Source: an uncultured Roseburia sp. (GTDB lineage: Bacteria; Bacillota_A; Clostridia; Lachnospirales; Lachnospiraceae). From it: a stretch of 64,000 bases of DNA. The notes under the pieces were generated by a model. It searched no databases. It was not told the DNA's origin and was given only the letters and a program-made list of their open reading frames with translations. Each line of letters begins with the position of its first letter. The stretch's first letter is position 1. Of this stretch, positions 8,096 to 17,946 are shown one piece after another. The position numbers and the translations under genes were made by a program. The stretch lies in NCBI GenBank assembly GCA_900753715.1, contig CAAEAE010000015.1, forward strand, positions 89,641 through 153,640, read 5' to 3'.

Positions 8096-8902
8096 ATGTT
8101 TAAGACAAGACTGCTTAGTGGAATTGTGTTAGTTGCACTGGCACTCATTTTGATTATTACCGGAGGCAATGTGCTTCTTGTATCAACACTGGTAATATCA
8201 TGGATTGGAATGTTTGAATTGTATCGTGTTTTTCATATGGAAAAATCCATCATTGCGATTGCAGGTTACGCGGCAGCAGCGGTATATTACGCGGATCTGA
8301 GATTTGCTTTTTTGCCGGATATGATGATGTTCGTACTGGGATTTTTGATTGTGCTGATGTTTCTTTATGTATTTTCTTATCCGAAATATCATGCCGAACA
8401 GATTTTAGCAGCATTTTTTGGTGTCTTTTACGTGGCAGTGATGCTGTCTTATGTATACCAGACGAGACAGATTACCGCCGGCGCCTATATTGTATGGCTC
8501 ATTTTCCTGTGTTCCTGGGGCTGTGATACCTGTGCTTACTGCGTTGGCGTTTTATTTGGAAAACATAAGATGTCTCCGAAATTAAGCCCGAAGAAATCCG
8601 TTGAGGGAGCTGTGGGAGGTGTCGTTGGTGCGGCGCTTCTGACAGCACTTTACTGTTTTATTTTCCGTGAGGCGATGGCAATTGACGCGACACAGATTTG
8701 GATACTTTCTGCAATCAGCGCTGTAGGAGCGTTGATTTCCATGGTAGGAGATTTGACAGCTTCTGCAATCAAGCGCAACTACGAGATTAAAGATTATGGA
8801 AAACTTATTCCGGGACATGGCGGAATCTTAGACCGTTTTGACAGTGTAATTGTGACCGCACCGATTATCTATGCGTTAGCGTCAGGATTGATTCAGCTGT
8901 AA
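8096..8902 (+). CDS. cdsA: Phosphatidate cytidylyltransferase
   Basis: A 268-residue integral membrane enzyme that makes CDP-diacylglycerol from phosphatidic acid and CTP for phospholipid synthesis. It has about seven hydrophobic segments. The C-terminal signature runs from GDLTASAIKR through KDYGKLIPGHGG to DRFDS, which matches the CdsA family pattern with its metal-binding Asp residues. A GGAGGAAG ribosome binding site precedes the ATG. It sits between uppS and dxr. Confidence 0.97.
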   Translation: MFKTRLLSGIVLVALALILIITGGNVLLVSTLVISWIGMFELYRVFHMEKSIIAIAGYAAAAVYYADLRFAFLPDMMMFVLGFLIVLMFLYVFSYPKYHAEQILAAFFGVFYVAVMLSYVYQTRQITAGAYIVWLIFLCSWGCDTCAYCVGVLFGKHKMSPKLSPKKSVEGAVGGVVGAALLTALYCFIFREAMAIDATQIWILSAISAVGALISMVGDLTASAIKRNYEIKDYGKLIPGHGGILDRFDSVIVTAPIIYALASGLIQL

Positions 8903-8929
8903 AAATCGTGGATGGAAATGGAGAGGCAT

Positions 8930-10078
8930 ATGAAAAAAATTGCTATTTTAGGATCTACCGGTTCCATCGGAACCCAGACCCTTGAAATTGTAAGAGAACA
9001 GAAAGATATCTGTGTGACAGCGCTCGCTGCCGGAAAAAATATCAGACTCTTAGAGGAACAGATTCGCGAATTTAGACCCTCGCTTGTCTGCGTGGGAGAC
9101 GAGGAGAAGGCGGCAGAGTTAAAGCGGAATATCGCAGACCTTTCGGTGCGTGTGGTAACCGGGATGGAAGGTCTGGTTGAAGTTGCGGTGGAACCGGAGA
9201 GTGAAATACTTGTAACTGCGATTGTAGGAATGGTTGGAATCCGACCAACGATTGCTGCGATTGAGGCAGGAAAGACCATTGCGCTTGCAAACAAGGAAAC
9301 GCTTGTGACAGCAGGACATCTGATTATTCCGCTTGCGAAGAAACATAAGGTACAGATTCTTCCGGTAGACAGTGAACATTGCGCCATTTTCCAGTCCTTA
9401 CAGGGGAATGAAGGAAACCGGATTCATAAGATATTACTGACTGCTTCCGGCGGACCATTCCGTGGCAGAACAAGAGAAGAGTTAGCGGACGTTACCTTGG
9501 AGGATGCCTTAAAGCATCCGAACTGGTCGATGGGAAGAAAGATTACGATTGATTCATCGACACTTGTAAACAAAGGCTTGGAAGTCATGGAGGCAAAGTG
9601 GCTGTTTGGAGTAGAACTTGACCAGATACAGGTGGTCGTACATCCACAGAGCGTCATTCATTCGGCGGTAGAATATGAGGACGGTGCAGTGATTGCACAG
9701 CTTGGAACGCCGGATATGCGTCTGCCGATTCAGTATGCACTTTATTATCCGAACAGACGCCCGCTTTCCGGAAAACGTCTGGATTTGTTTGAACTGGGAA
9801 GCCTTACCTTTGAAAAACCGGATGTATCTGCATTCCGAGGACTTTCGCTGGCATATGAAGCGATGAAAAAGGGCGGAAATGTTCCGACCATCTTTAATGC
9901 AGCAAATGAGCGTGCAGTGGCACTGTTTCTGGAGAGGAAAATTCCGTATCTGGAAATTCCGGAACTGATAGAGGCAAGTATGAATGAAATTGCTTATAGA
10001 GAGGCGCCGGACGTGGAAGAAATTCTTGCCACAGAGCAGGCAGTTTATGAGTATATCGACAGTAGGAAAGGTTTTTAA
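8930..10078 (+). CDS. dxr: 1-deoxy-D-xylulose 5-phosphate reductoisomerase
   Basis: A 382-residue NADPH-dependent enzyme of the MEP isoprenoid pathway, converting DXP to MEP. The N-terminal nucleotide loop is GSTGSIGTQTLEI. ALANKETLV, the metal-site segment VDSEHCAIFQ, and TASGGPFRG with the flexible loop follow in the normal order. The chosen start at 8930 has GGAGAGG 4 bases upstream; an in-frame ATG at 8912 has no ribosome binding site. It lies with ispG two genes downstream, and ispH of the same pathway is at the other end of the window. Confidence 0.97.
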   Translation: MKKIAILGSTGSIGTQTLEIVREQKDICVTALAAGKNIRLLEEQIREFRPSLVCVGDEEKAAELKRNIADLSVRVVTGMEGLVEVAVEPESEILVTAIVGMVGIRPTIAAIEAGKTIALANKETLVTAGHLIIPLAKKHKVQILPVDSEHCAIFQSLQGNEGNRIHKILLTASGGPFRGRTREELADVTLEDALKHPNWSMGRKITIDSSTLVNKGLEVMEAKWLFGVELDQIQVVVHPQSVIHSAVEYEDGAVIAQLGTPDMRLPIQYALYYPNRRPLSGKRLDLFELGSLTFEKPDVSAFRGLSLAYEAMKKGGNVPTIFNAANERAVALFLERKIPYLEIPELIEASMNEIAYREAPDVEEILATEQAVYEYIDSRKGF

Positions 10079-10081
10079 TCA

Positions 10082-11122
10082 ATGAAAATTATTATAGCAT
10101 TACTGATATTCAGCATCATTATCCTGTTCCATGAGCTGGGACATTTTTTGCTGGCAAAGGCAAATGGAATCCGGGTCAATGAATTCTGTCTTGGACTGGG
10201 ACCGACATTATTCGGCGTGACAGTGGGGGAGACAAAGTATTCCCTGAAGCTGCTTCCATTTGGCGGAGCGTGCATGATGGAAGGGGAAGATACCGAGAGC
10301 AAGGACAGCCGGGCATTTAACAATAAGTCTGTCGGTGCGCGGATGAGCGTTGTGGCAGCGGGCCCCATCTTTAATTTCATCATGGCGTTTCTGTTTGCCT
10401 TAATCGTTACCTGCAACGTGGGATATGACCTTCCGGTGCTGACGGATGTCAGTGAAGGATATGCGGCAGAGCAGGCGGGAATGAAAGAAGGGGATGTGAT
10501 TGTAAAAATGAATCACACCCGCATTCATTTCTACCGGGAGGTAAGCTCGTACTCGGTCTTTCATCCGGGAGAGGAAGTAGAAATTACCTATGAAAGAGAC
10601 GGGGAACGCTACACAACGACATTAGTTCCAACTTATGACGAGACAACCGGACGATATCTTTACGGCTTTATCGGCAGTTTACAGGGCACGAAGGGAAACT
10701 TTTTCTCAAGCTTAAAATACAGTGTATATGAGGTGAAATACTGGATTTCCACCACCTTGTCAAGTCTTCGGATGCTTGTGACAGGCGGATATTCGGTGAA
10801 GGATTTAAGCGGTCCGGTGGGAATTATTGATGTTATCGGTGACAGCTACGAGCAGAGTGTTTCCTATGGTTATTTCCAGGCATTTTTACAGATGCTTTAT
10901 ATCGGTGTAATGCTTTCGGCAAACCTTGGAGTTATGAACCTTCTGCCGCTTCCGGCGCTTGACGGCGGACGGCTGGTATTCTTAATTATCGAGGCAATCC
11001 GGAAGAAACCGGTCGACCCGGATAAAGAGGGAATGGTTCACTTCATTGGTTTTGCACTGCTTATGGCGCTGATGGTTGTAGTAATGTTTAATGATATCAA
11101 AAATGTATTTTTTGGAGGCTGA
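10082..11122 (+). CDS. rseP: Site-2 zinc metalloprotease RseP
   Basis: A 346-residue membrane protease that cuts transmembrane segments, for example of anti-sigma factors or leftover signal peptides. The zinc motif HELGH is at residues 17-21 in the first membrane helix. A PDZ domain follows (about residues 115-185, with AEQAGMKEGDVI). The second active-site motif NLLPLPALDGG is near the C-terminus. It starts 3 bases after dxr and its stop lies just before the ispG ATG. The substrate in this organism is not evident. Confidence 0.96.
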   Translation: MKIIIALLIFSIIILFHELGHFLLAKANGIRVNEFCLGLGPTLFGVTVGETKYSLKLLPFGGACMMEGEDTESKDSRAFNNKSVGARMSVVAAGPIFNFIMAFLFALIVTCNVGYDLPVLTDVSEGYAAEQAGMKEGDVIVKMNHTRIHFYREVSSYSVFHPGEEVEITYERDGERYTTTLVPTYDETTGRYLYGFIGSLQGTKGNFFSSLKYSVYEVKYWISTTLSSLRMLVTGGYSVKDLSGPVGIIDVIGDSYEQSVSYGYFQAFLQMLYIGVMLSANLGVMNLLPLPALDGGRLVFLIIEAIRKKPVDPDKEGMVHFIGFALLMALMVVVMFNDIKNVFFGG

Positions 11123-11123
11123 C

Positions 11124-12167
11124 ATGACAAAAACAGTGACAATCGGAAACAGGGTCATCGGTGGGGGAAATCCCATTCTGATTCAGTCCATGACAAATAC
11201 GAAAACGGAGGATGTTACGGCTACCGTAGCACAGATTCAGGCGCTTACGGCAGCCGGATGCGATATTATCCGCTGTGCGGTTCCGACAATGGAAGCGGCA
11301 GAGGCTTTGACGGAAATCAAAAAACAGATTTCCATTCCGCTTGTGGCAGATATTCATTTTGATTATCGGCTTGCGCTTGCGGCAATCGAACACGGGGCAG
11401 ATAAGATTCGGATTAACCCGGGAAATATCGGCGCAAAAGAGCGTGTGCAGGCGGTTGTGGAAGCAGCAAAGGAGCGGAATATTCCAATCCGTGTAGGGGT
11501 CAACAGCGGCTCTCTTGAAAAGGAACTGGTAGAGAAATATCACGGTGTTACCGCAGAGGGAATTGTGGAGAGCGCACTCGATAAGGTACATCTGATTGAG
11601 AATATGGGGTATGACAATCTGGTTATCAGTATCAAGTCGTCGGATGTATTAATGTGTGTGAAAGCGCATGAGCTGATTGCAGAAAAAACGGACCATCCGC
11701 TTCATGTGGGAATCACAGAGGCGGGCACGCTATTAAGCGGAAATATCAAATCGGCAATCGGACTTGGACTGATTTTACATCAGGGAATCGGAGATACCAT
11801 CCGCGTTTCTCTGACCGGGGACCCGTTAGAGGAAATCAAATCCGCCAAACTGATTTTGCGTACCTTAGGACTCAGAAAAGGCGGCATTGAGGTGGTTTCC
11901 TGCCCGACCTGCGGAAGAACCAAAATTAATCTGATTGAACTTGCAAATCAGGTAGAGACGATGGTAGCGGATATTCCGCTTGATATTAAGGTAGCGGTTA
12001 TGGGCTGCGTGGTAAACGGACCGGGAGAGGCAAAAGAGGCAGATATCGGAATCGCAGGGGGCTGCGGAGAAGGACTGATTATCAAACACGGGGAAGTTTT
12101 CAAGAAAGTACCGGAGGACGAACTGTTAGAAGCGCTTCGCTATGAACTGCTGCACTGGAATGAATAA
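11124..12167 (+). CDS. ispG: 4-hydroxy-3-methylbut-2-enyl diphosphate synthase
   Basis: A 347-residue iron-sulfur enzyme of the MEP pathway that reduces MEcPP to HMBPP. It starts MTKTVTIGNRVIGGGNPI with the family sequence QSMTNTKTEDV. The cluster-binding Cys are in CPTCGRTKINL and MGCVVNGPGEA. It is the short, two-domain bacterial form. The start at 11124 has GGAGG at the proper distance; a longer frame would overlap rseP. It is directly followed by polC. Confidence 0.97.
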   Translation: MTKTVTIGNRVIGGGNPILIQSMTNTKTEDVTATVAQIQALTAAGCDIIRCAVPTMEAAEALTEIKKQISIPLVADIHFDYRLALAAIEHGADKIRINPGNIGAKERVQAVVEAAKERNIPIRVGVNSGSLEKELVEKYHGVTAEGIVESALDKVHLIENMGYDNLVISIKSSDVLMCVKAHELIAEKTDHPLHVGITEAGTLLSGNIKSAIGLGLILHQGIGDTIRVSLTGDPLEEIKSAKLILRTLGLRKGGIEVVSCPTCGRTKINLIELANQVETMVADIPLDIKVAVMGCVVNGPGEAKEADIGIAGGCGEGLIIKHGEVFKKVPEDELLEALRYELLHWNE

Positions 12168-12181
12168 GGATGTGAACGAGA

Positions 12182-15100
12182 ATGAACAAACTGTTTTTTG
12201 ATGTTTTCCCGACGATTCAGGTAGAAGGGGATATGAAAAAGCTGTTGTCAGAGACTGAAGTGACCAGAGTGAGCATGAATCACGAAAAGGATCATATCCG
12301 CATCTATTTAAGCGGTACGCGTCTCATACATAAAAATAATATTTACCAGCTTGAGAAGGCAATCAGGGAGCAGATTTTCCGCGGCAGGAATATGGATGTG
12401 AAGGTCATTGAAAAATACCGCCTGTCGGAGCAGTACACGCCGGAAAAACTCTTAGAGCTCTATAAGGACAGTATGTTAGAAGAACTGAAAAATTACAGTC
12501 TGATGGAGTATAATCTGCTTCGGTCCTCTAAGATGGAATTCTCAGATGAAAAGCACATGGTACTCACCCTGGAAAATACCATTATTGCCCAGACAAGGTC
12601 ACATGAAATTGTGGAATTTCTTGAAAAAGTTGTCTGTGAGCGCTGTGGACTTGACCTTGCGGTGGAGCTTGCCTACGAGGAGCCAAAGGAGAGCCGGCAC
12701 AAGAAAAACAGCGACTTGCAGATTCAGTTTGAAATCCATAATATCATGCAGAAGGTGAATCTTCATCATGAGGATGGGGAGAGTCCGGCGGCAGAAGAAA
12801 AACAGGCTCCGGCAGAGAAAGCAGGCAGCGAGCCGACACAAAAATCGACGGCTTCTCCGATAAATGCAAAAAAAGATGCAAAACCTTCAAACGATGCAGG
12901 AAAAAATGCGGGATTTGGGGGAGAAAAGAAAGAATTCCGTCGTAAATATGAAGGCGGCAGTTACAAAAAATCGGATAACCCGGATGTCATTTACGGAAGA
13001 GATTTTGATGATGAACCGATTGCAATCGAAAAGATTGTCGGCGAGATGGGGGAAGTTACCATCCGCTGTCAGGTTATGAGCGTGGAGACAAGAGAAATCC
13101 GAAACGAAAAGACGATTGTGATTGTATCGGTCACGGATTTTACGGACTCTATCGTGCTTAAAATCTTTTCCAAAAACGAAAACCTGCCGGAATTGATGGA
13201 AGGTTTAAAAAAAGGCGCCTTTTTAAAGATTAAGGGTGTGACAACCATTGATAAGTTCGACAGCGAGCTGACCATCGGATCGATTGTGGGAATCAAAAAG
13301 ACAGCAGATTTTACGACAACAAGAATGGACACAAGCCCGGAAAAGCGTGTGGAGCTTCACTGCCATACCAAGATGAGTGATATGGATGGTGTTTCGGATG
13401 TCAAAGATATTGTCAAGCGAGCCATGAAATGGGGACATAAGGCGATTGCCATCACAGACCACGGAGATGTGCAGGCGTTTCCGGACGCAAATCATGCGCT
13501 TTCCCCGGACGATGATTTTAAGGTGATTTATGGCGTGGAGGCATATCTTGTCGATGACCTGAAAGATATTATCCGCCATTCAGATGGACAGGCGTTAGAT
13601 GCGACCTACGTGGTTTTTGACTTAGAGACAACCGGATTTTCGCCGGATAAGAACCGGATTATCGAGATTGGTGCGGTAAAAGTAGAACAGGGCGTGATTA
13701 CGGATAAATTTTCAACTTTTGTCAACCCGGAAGAACCGATTCCGTTCCGCATTGAGGAGCTGACCTCAATTAAGGACGAGATGGTAATTGATGCGCCGAA
13801 GATTGAGGAAATTCTGCCGGAATTTATGAAATTCTGTGAAGGTGCTGTCATGGTGGCGCACAACGCAGAATTTGATATGAGCTTTATCAAAAAGAATTGT
13901 GAGAGACAGGGATTGCTGTGTGATTTTACAGTTGTAGATACCGTGGCACTCGCACGCGTACTGTTGCCGAATCTGAACCGTTTTAAGTTAGATACCGTGG
14001 CAAAGGCACTTGGCGTTTCATTGGACAATCATCACCGTGCGGTGGACGATGCTGGCTGTACGGCGGAGATTTTTGTGAAATTCATCCAGATGCTCAAGGA
14101 ACGTGGAATGGAGAATCTTGATGATGTCAATAAGATGAATGCAACCTCGCCGGAAACTGTGATGAAACTTCCGACATATCATGCCATCATCCTTGCAACG
14201 AACGATATCGGACGAATCAATCTCTACCGACTGGTTTCCATGTCGCATCTGACGTATTACAACAAAAGACCGCGTATTCCAAAGAGTGAGCTGGTAAAAT
14301 ACAGGGAAGGACTGTTACTGGGCTCTGCCTGCGAGGCGGGAGAGTTGTACCGTGCACTGGTAAACGGCAGACCGGAAGAAGAAATCGCGCGTCTGGTCAA
14401 GTTTTATGATTATCTGGAGATTCAGCCGCTTGGAAATAACGAATTCATGCTGCGAAGTGACAAGGAGCCGGTAAATTCCAGAGAAGAGCTGATGGACTTA
14501 AACCGCCGGATTGTGCAGCTTGGTGAGACGTTCCACAAGTTAGTGGTCGCTACCTGTGATGTGCATTTTTTGGACCCGGAGGATGAAGTGTACCGCCGGA
14601 TTATCATGGCAGGAAAGGGCTTCAAGGATGCAGACGAGCAGGCACCGTTATTTTTGCGCACGACAGAAGAGATGTTAAAGGAATTTGAGTATCTCGGAAG
14701 CAGCAAGGCGGAGGAGGTTGTCATCACGAATCCGAACAAAATTGCGGATATGTGTGAGAAAATCTCACCTGTCCGCCCGGATAAGTGTCCGCCGGTCATT
14801 GAAAATTCCGACCAGATGCTGCGTGATATCTGTTATACGAAAGCCCACAGTATGTATGGGGAAGAACTGCCCTCAATTGTAAAAGAGCGGCTTGACAGGG
14901 AGTTAAATTCCATTATTTCCAATGGATATGCCGTAATGTATATTATCGCCCAGAAGCTGGTGTGGAAGTCCAATGAGGACGGATACCTGGTAGGTTCCCG
15001 TGGTTCAGTAGGTTCTTCCTTTGCGGCAACCATGTCTGGTATCACGGAGGTAAATCCATTGCAGGCGCATTACCGTTGCGAATACTGCAAGTACAGCGAT

Positions 15101-16681
15101 TTTGATTCGCCGGAGGTAAAGGCATTTTCCGGACGAAGTGGCTGTGATATGCCGGATAAAATCTGTCCGGTGTGCGGCAAAAAGCTGACAAAGGACGGAT
15201 TTGACATTCCGTTTGAAACCTTCCTTGGATTTAAGGGAAACAAAGAGCCGGATATCGACTTAAACTTTTCGGGAGAATATCAGAGTAAGGCGCACGCCTA
15301 CTGTGAGGTTATTTTCGGATATGGACAGACCTTCCGGGCTGGAACTATCGGTACGCTTGCGGATAAGACGGCATTCGGTTATATCAAAAATTATTATGAA
15401 GAGCGTGGAATCAGAAAGCGTAACTGTGAGATAGACCGGATTGTGCAGGGATGTGTCGGGGTACGGCGTACGACCGGACAGCATCCGGGAGGTATTGTCG
15501 TGCTTCCGGTGGGAGAGGAAATCAATACCTTTACCCCGGTGCAGCATCCGGCAAATGATATGACGACCGCAACCGTCACCACACATTTTGATTACCACTC
15601 GATTGACCACAACCTGTTAAAACTTGATATTCTTGGACACGATGATCCAACCATGATTCGTATGCTTCAGGATTTGACCGGAATTGACCCGGTAACGATA
15701 CCGCTCGACGATGAATCGGTCATGTCATTGTTTAAAAATACGAGTGCGCTTGGAGTGGAACCGGAGGATATCGATGGCTGCCCGCTCGGATGTCTGGGAA
15801 TCCCGGAGTTTGGAACGGATTTCGCAATGCAGATGGTTATTGATGCCAAACCGCAGGAATTTTCCGATTTGATTCGTATATCCGGTCTGTCCCACGGAAC
15901 CGACGTGTGGCTTGGAAATGCGCAGACCTTGATTGAACAGGGGTTGGCAACGATTTCAACTGCAATCTGTACGCGTGATGATATCATGATTTACCTGATT
16001 CAGATGGGACTAGAGAGTGAGCTTTCCTTTACGATTATGGAGTCCGTGCGAAAAGGAAAGGGGCTGAAAGAGGAATGGAAAACAGAGATGCGGGCACACG
16101 GCGTGCCGGAATGGTATATTGATTCCTGCTTGAAGATTAAGTATATGTTCCCGAAGGCGCATGCAGCGGCGTACGTTATGATGGCATGGAGAATTGCCTA
16201 CTGTAAGGTATTTTACCCGCTTGCTTACTATGCAGCCTATTTTTCCATCCGTGCAACCGGATTTAACTATGAGATTATGTGTCAGGGAAGAGAACGGTTA
16301 GAGTACTTTAAAAAGGACTACGAGAGACGGAAAGATTCTCTTTCCAAGAAGGAACAGGATGTATACCGCGATATGAAAATCGTACAGGAAATGTACGCAA
16401 GAGGCTATGAATTTATGCCGATTGATGTCTATCGCGCAAAACCGGACCGTTTCCAGATTTTTGACGGAAAACTGATGCCGGCGTTAAATACGATTGACGG
16501 AATGGGAGACAACGCAGCCATTGCGGTAGCAGAGGCGGCAAAGGACGGAAAATTCCTCTCCAAAGACGATTTCCGCCAGCGGACAAAGGCGACAAAGACG
16601 GTTATCGATTTGATGGCAGACCTTGGAATCTTAGAGGATATGCCGGAGTCCAACCAGTTGTCTCTGTTTGATTTTGGTTAA
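12182..16681 (+). CDS. polC: DNA polymerase III alpha subunit, PolC type
   Basis: A 1499-residue replicative polymerase typical of low-GC Gram-positive bacteria. The order is an N-terminal domain, a charged Ala/Lys/Glu-rich linker, an OB domain (about 280-385), a PHP domain (ELHCHTKMSDMDGV) interrupted by a DEDDh 3'-5' exonuclease (VVFDLETTGFSPDKNRIIEI to NHHRAVDDAG), then the polymerase domain with RGSVGSSFAA, a four-Cys zinc motif (CEYCK and CPVCGKK) and the palm Asp residues in PDIDLNF. All catalytic parts look intact. The final residues QLSLFDFG resemble a sliding-clamp-binding peptide. It ends the uppS-polC gene run and a strong bidirectional terminator follows. Confidence 0.98.
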   Translation: MNKLFFDVFPTIQVEGDMKKLLSETEVTRVSMNHEKDHIRIYLSGTRLIHKNNIYQLEKAIREQIFRGRNMDVKVIEKYRLSEQYTPEKLLELYKDSMLEELKNYSLMEYNLLRSSKMEFSDEKHMVLTLENTIIAQTRSHEIVEFLEKVVCERCGLDLAVELAYEEPKESRHKKNSDLQIQFEIHNIMQKVNLHHEDGESPAAEEKQAPAEKAGSEPTQKSTASPINAKKDAKPSNDAGKNAGFGGEKKEFRRKYEGGSYKKSDNPDVIYGRDFDDEPIAIEKIVGEMGEVTIRCQVMSVETREIRNEKTIVIVSVTDFTDSIVLKIFSKNENLPELMEGLKKGAFLKIKGVTTIDKFDSELTIGSIVGIKKTADFTTTRMDTSPEKRVELHCHTKMSDMDGVSDVKDIVKRAMKWGHKAIAITDHGDVQAFPDANHALSPDDDFKVIYGVEAYLVDDLKDIIRHSDGQALDATYVVFDLETTGFSPDKNRIIEIGAVKVEQGVITDKFSTFVNPEEPIPFRIEELTSIKDEMVIDAPKIEEILPEFMKFCEGAVMVAHNAEFDMSFIKKNCERQGLLCDFTVVDTVALARVLLPNLNRFKLDTVAKALGVSLDNHHRAVDDAGCTAEIFVKFIQMLKERGMENLDDVNKMNATSPETVMKLPTYHAIILATNDIGRINLYRLVSMSHLTYYNKRPRIPKSELVKYREGLLLGSACEAGELYRALVNGRPEEEIARLVKFYDYLEIQPLGNNEFMLRSDKEPVNSREELMDLNRRIVQLGETFHKLVVATCDVHFLDPEDEVYRRIIMAGKGFKDADEQAPLFLRTTEEMLKEFEYLGSSKAEEVVITNPNKIADMCEKISPVRPDKCPPVIENSDQMLRDICYTKAHSMYGEELPSIVKERLDRELNSIISNGYAVMYIIAQKLVWKSNEDGYLVGSRGSVGSSFAATMSGITEVNPLQAHYRCEYCKYSDFDSPEVKAFSGRSGCDMPDKICPVCGKKLTKDGFDIPFETFLGFKGNKEPDIDLNFSGEYQSKAHAYCEVIFGYGQTFRAGTIGTLADKTAFGYIKNYYEERGIRKRNCEIDRIVQGCVGVRRTTGQHPGGIVVLPVGEEINTFTPVQHPANDMTTATVTTHFDYHSIDHNLLKLDILGHDDPTMIRMLQDLTGIDPVTIPLDDESVMSLFKNTSALGVEPEDIDGCPLGCLGIPEFGTDFAMQMVIDAKPQEFSDLIRISGLSHGTDVWLGNAQTLIEQGLATISTAICTRDDIMIYLIQMGLESELSFTIMESVRKGKGLKEEWKTEMRAHGVPEWYIDSCLKIKYMFPKAHAAAYVMMAWRIAYCKVFYPLAYYAAYFSIRATGFNYEIMCQGRERLEYFKKDYERRKDSLSKKEQDVYRDMKIVQEMYARGYEFMPIDVYRAKPDRFQIFDGKLMPALNTIDGMGDNAAIAVAEAAKDGKFLSKDDFRQRTKATKTVIDLMADLGILEDMPESNQLSLFDFG

Positions 16682-16694
16682 AAGATAAAAATAA

Positions 16695-16748
16695 GGGGAG
16701 CATCACAGATAAACCAGTTTCAGGTTGTCTGTGATGCTCCCCCTTTTT
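16695..16748. terminator. Bidirectional terminator between polC and the DUF5050-like gene
   Basis: A perfect 15-base inverted repeat starting GGGGAGCATCACAGA (16695-16709 with 16728-16742), with further pairing inside, is followed by a T run on the plus strand. It serves two convergent genes. Confidence 0.9.
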
Positions 16749-16775
16749 ACGCAGGCAGCGAGGAAAAAACAATTT

Positions 16776-17795
16776 TTATTCTGCCGTCGGTGCAAAGATT
16801 TCAAGCGCATCCGGTGTGCTAAGCGGTGCACGATAGATTGTTTCTGTGTAGAATTCCTTTGCATACACATAGGAAGAGGTGACGTTGATGGAATTATAAA
16901 CGCCGTCTGCGAGCACCTCGTAATCAGACCCGTCCGTGCGGATACGGCAGAGAGCCGGATCATCGCCGTTTCGTGCAAAATAAATATAGTCGCCGTAGAG
17001 GTTGTAGGTGTCGAGGCGGTCTTCACAGAGAATCATTTTCTCTCCGGTTGAAAGGTCGACACGGGCAAGTGCATAGTTGTTGTCACAGTCCATGAAATAA
17101 GCAATTCCGTCTTCTGTGACGGTTGGCATAAAGCAGTTTCCACTATAAAAAGAAGAAGCAGAATCCGAAGCAGTATCAAGCTTCCAGATATTATGGTCAC
17201 CTGTCAGTCCGTTATAGTAGAAATACTGTCCATCGGAATCACAGGGAAGAAACGCTTCTGGGGAGACAATGGCAGCATCCTCGCCGTCAATCCGTATCTT
17301 GGAAAGAACGGTGGAATTGTTCTTGTCGGAACGCAGATAGTAAAGATAATTGCCAATTAAGGATGCATCGCTGCACCGGCTGGAGTCTAATATTTTGACG
17401 CTGTCGCCGCCGGTTCGCCGGATGCGGCACAGACTGTTCGTGTTGATATTTAAGAATGAAAAAGCGGTATCGGGATCTTTTTTTTGATTATTACGAACAT
17501 AGTATACGTAATTGGCATCTGCATTGATGGAGAGTGCGGTGTCGTCACAGAGCTTTTTGACATTGGAACCGTCACTGTTCATCGAATACAGCTTATTTTC
17601 GTCCGCTGGATTGGAAAAGAAGATGGTTCCGTCATTTTCACAGAAAAGCCCGGAGTTATAGAGGTTTCCCGCCACATTTCCGTTTACATACGTCTCATTG
17701 AACTTTGTTTTTTCGCTGAGATGGCGGTAGATGCCGAGTGCAGCTGCTATGGTAAGCAACAGAAAAAGAACCAAAAAAGGGGTCTTTTTTTTCAT
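16776..17795 (-). CDS. Membrane-anchored beta-propeller-like protein (DUF5050 type)
   Basis: A 339-residue protein with one N-terminal membrane anchor (residues about 6-22) and an extracytoplasmic domain made of repeated blades with the pattern YY-x(n)-DG, for example LYSMNSDGSNVKKL and LCRIRTDGSDYEVL. This is the look of DUF5050/TolB-like six-bladed propellers common in Clostridia. Ligand and role are unknown. A GAGGCG ribosome binding site lies about 8 bases upstream of the ATG. It is a single gene, convergent with polC and divergent from pheA, with its own promoter. Confidence 0.8.
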   Translation of the reverse strand: MKKKTPFLVLFLLLTIAAALGIYRHLSEKTKFNETYVNGNVAGNLYNSGLFCENDGTIFFSNPADENKLYSMNSDGSNVKKLCDDTALSINADANYVYYVRNNQKKDPDTAFSFLNINTNSLCRIRRTGGDSVKILDSSRCSDASLIGNYLYYLRSDKNNSTVLSKIRIDGEDAAIVSPEAFLPCDSDGQYFYYNGLTGDHNIWKLDTASDSASSFYSGNCFMPTVTEDGIAYFMDCDNNYALARVDLSTGEKMILCEDRLDTYNLYGDYIYFARNGDDPALCRIRTDGSDYEVLADGVYNSINVTSSYVYAKEFYTETIYRAPLSTPDALEIFAPTAE

Positions 17796-17844
17796 GGAAA
17801 ACGCCTCATTTCTTTTACAAAAAATTTGTATTATTTTTACAGAA

Positions 17845-17874
17845 ATTATAGCATTTTTACCAGTATTCTTGCAA
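17845..17874 (-). promoter_or_regulatory. Promoter of the DUF5050-like gene
   Basis: On the minus strand TTGCAA is followed after 18 bases by TATAAT, about 50 bases before the start codon at 17795. Confidence 0.6.
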
Positions 17875-17881
17875 GGGTGAC

Positions 17882-17910
17882 TTGATATTCATACGTTAAT
17901 ATACTATAGT
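17882..17910 (+). promoter_or_regulatory. Promoter of pheA
   Basis: TTGATA, 17-base spacer, TATAGT. The -10 is inside a 14-base perfect palindrome (17900-17913), which could be an operator. Confidence 0.7.
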
Positions 17911-17946
17911 ATAACTAGAATAAGATAAAAATTTTACGGAGAATAT

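Noticed and set aside
8912..8929. Earlier in-frame ATG for dxr
   Set aside because: No ribosome binding site upstream; the ATG at 8930 has GGAGAGG and gives the standard N-terminus.
16703..17026. A 107-codon minus-strand frame overlapping the end of the DUF5050-like gene
   Set aside because: It runs through the terminator and is out of frame with the real gene, which has the propeller repeats.
17880..17946. T-box or aromatic amino-acid leader before pheA
   Set aside because: The transcript would have only about 30 bases before the start codon, with no leader peptide or terminator.
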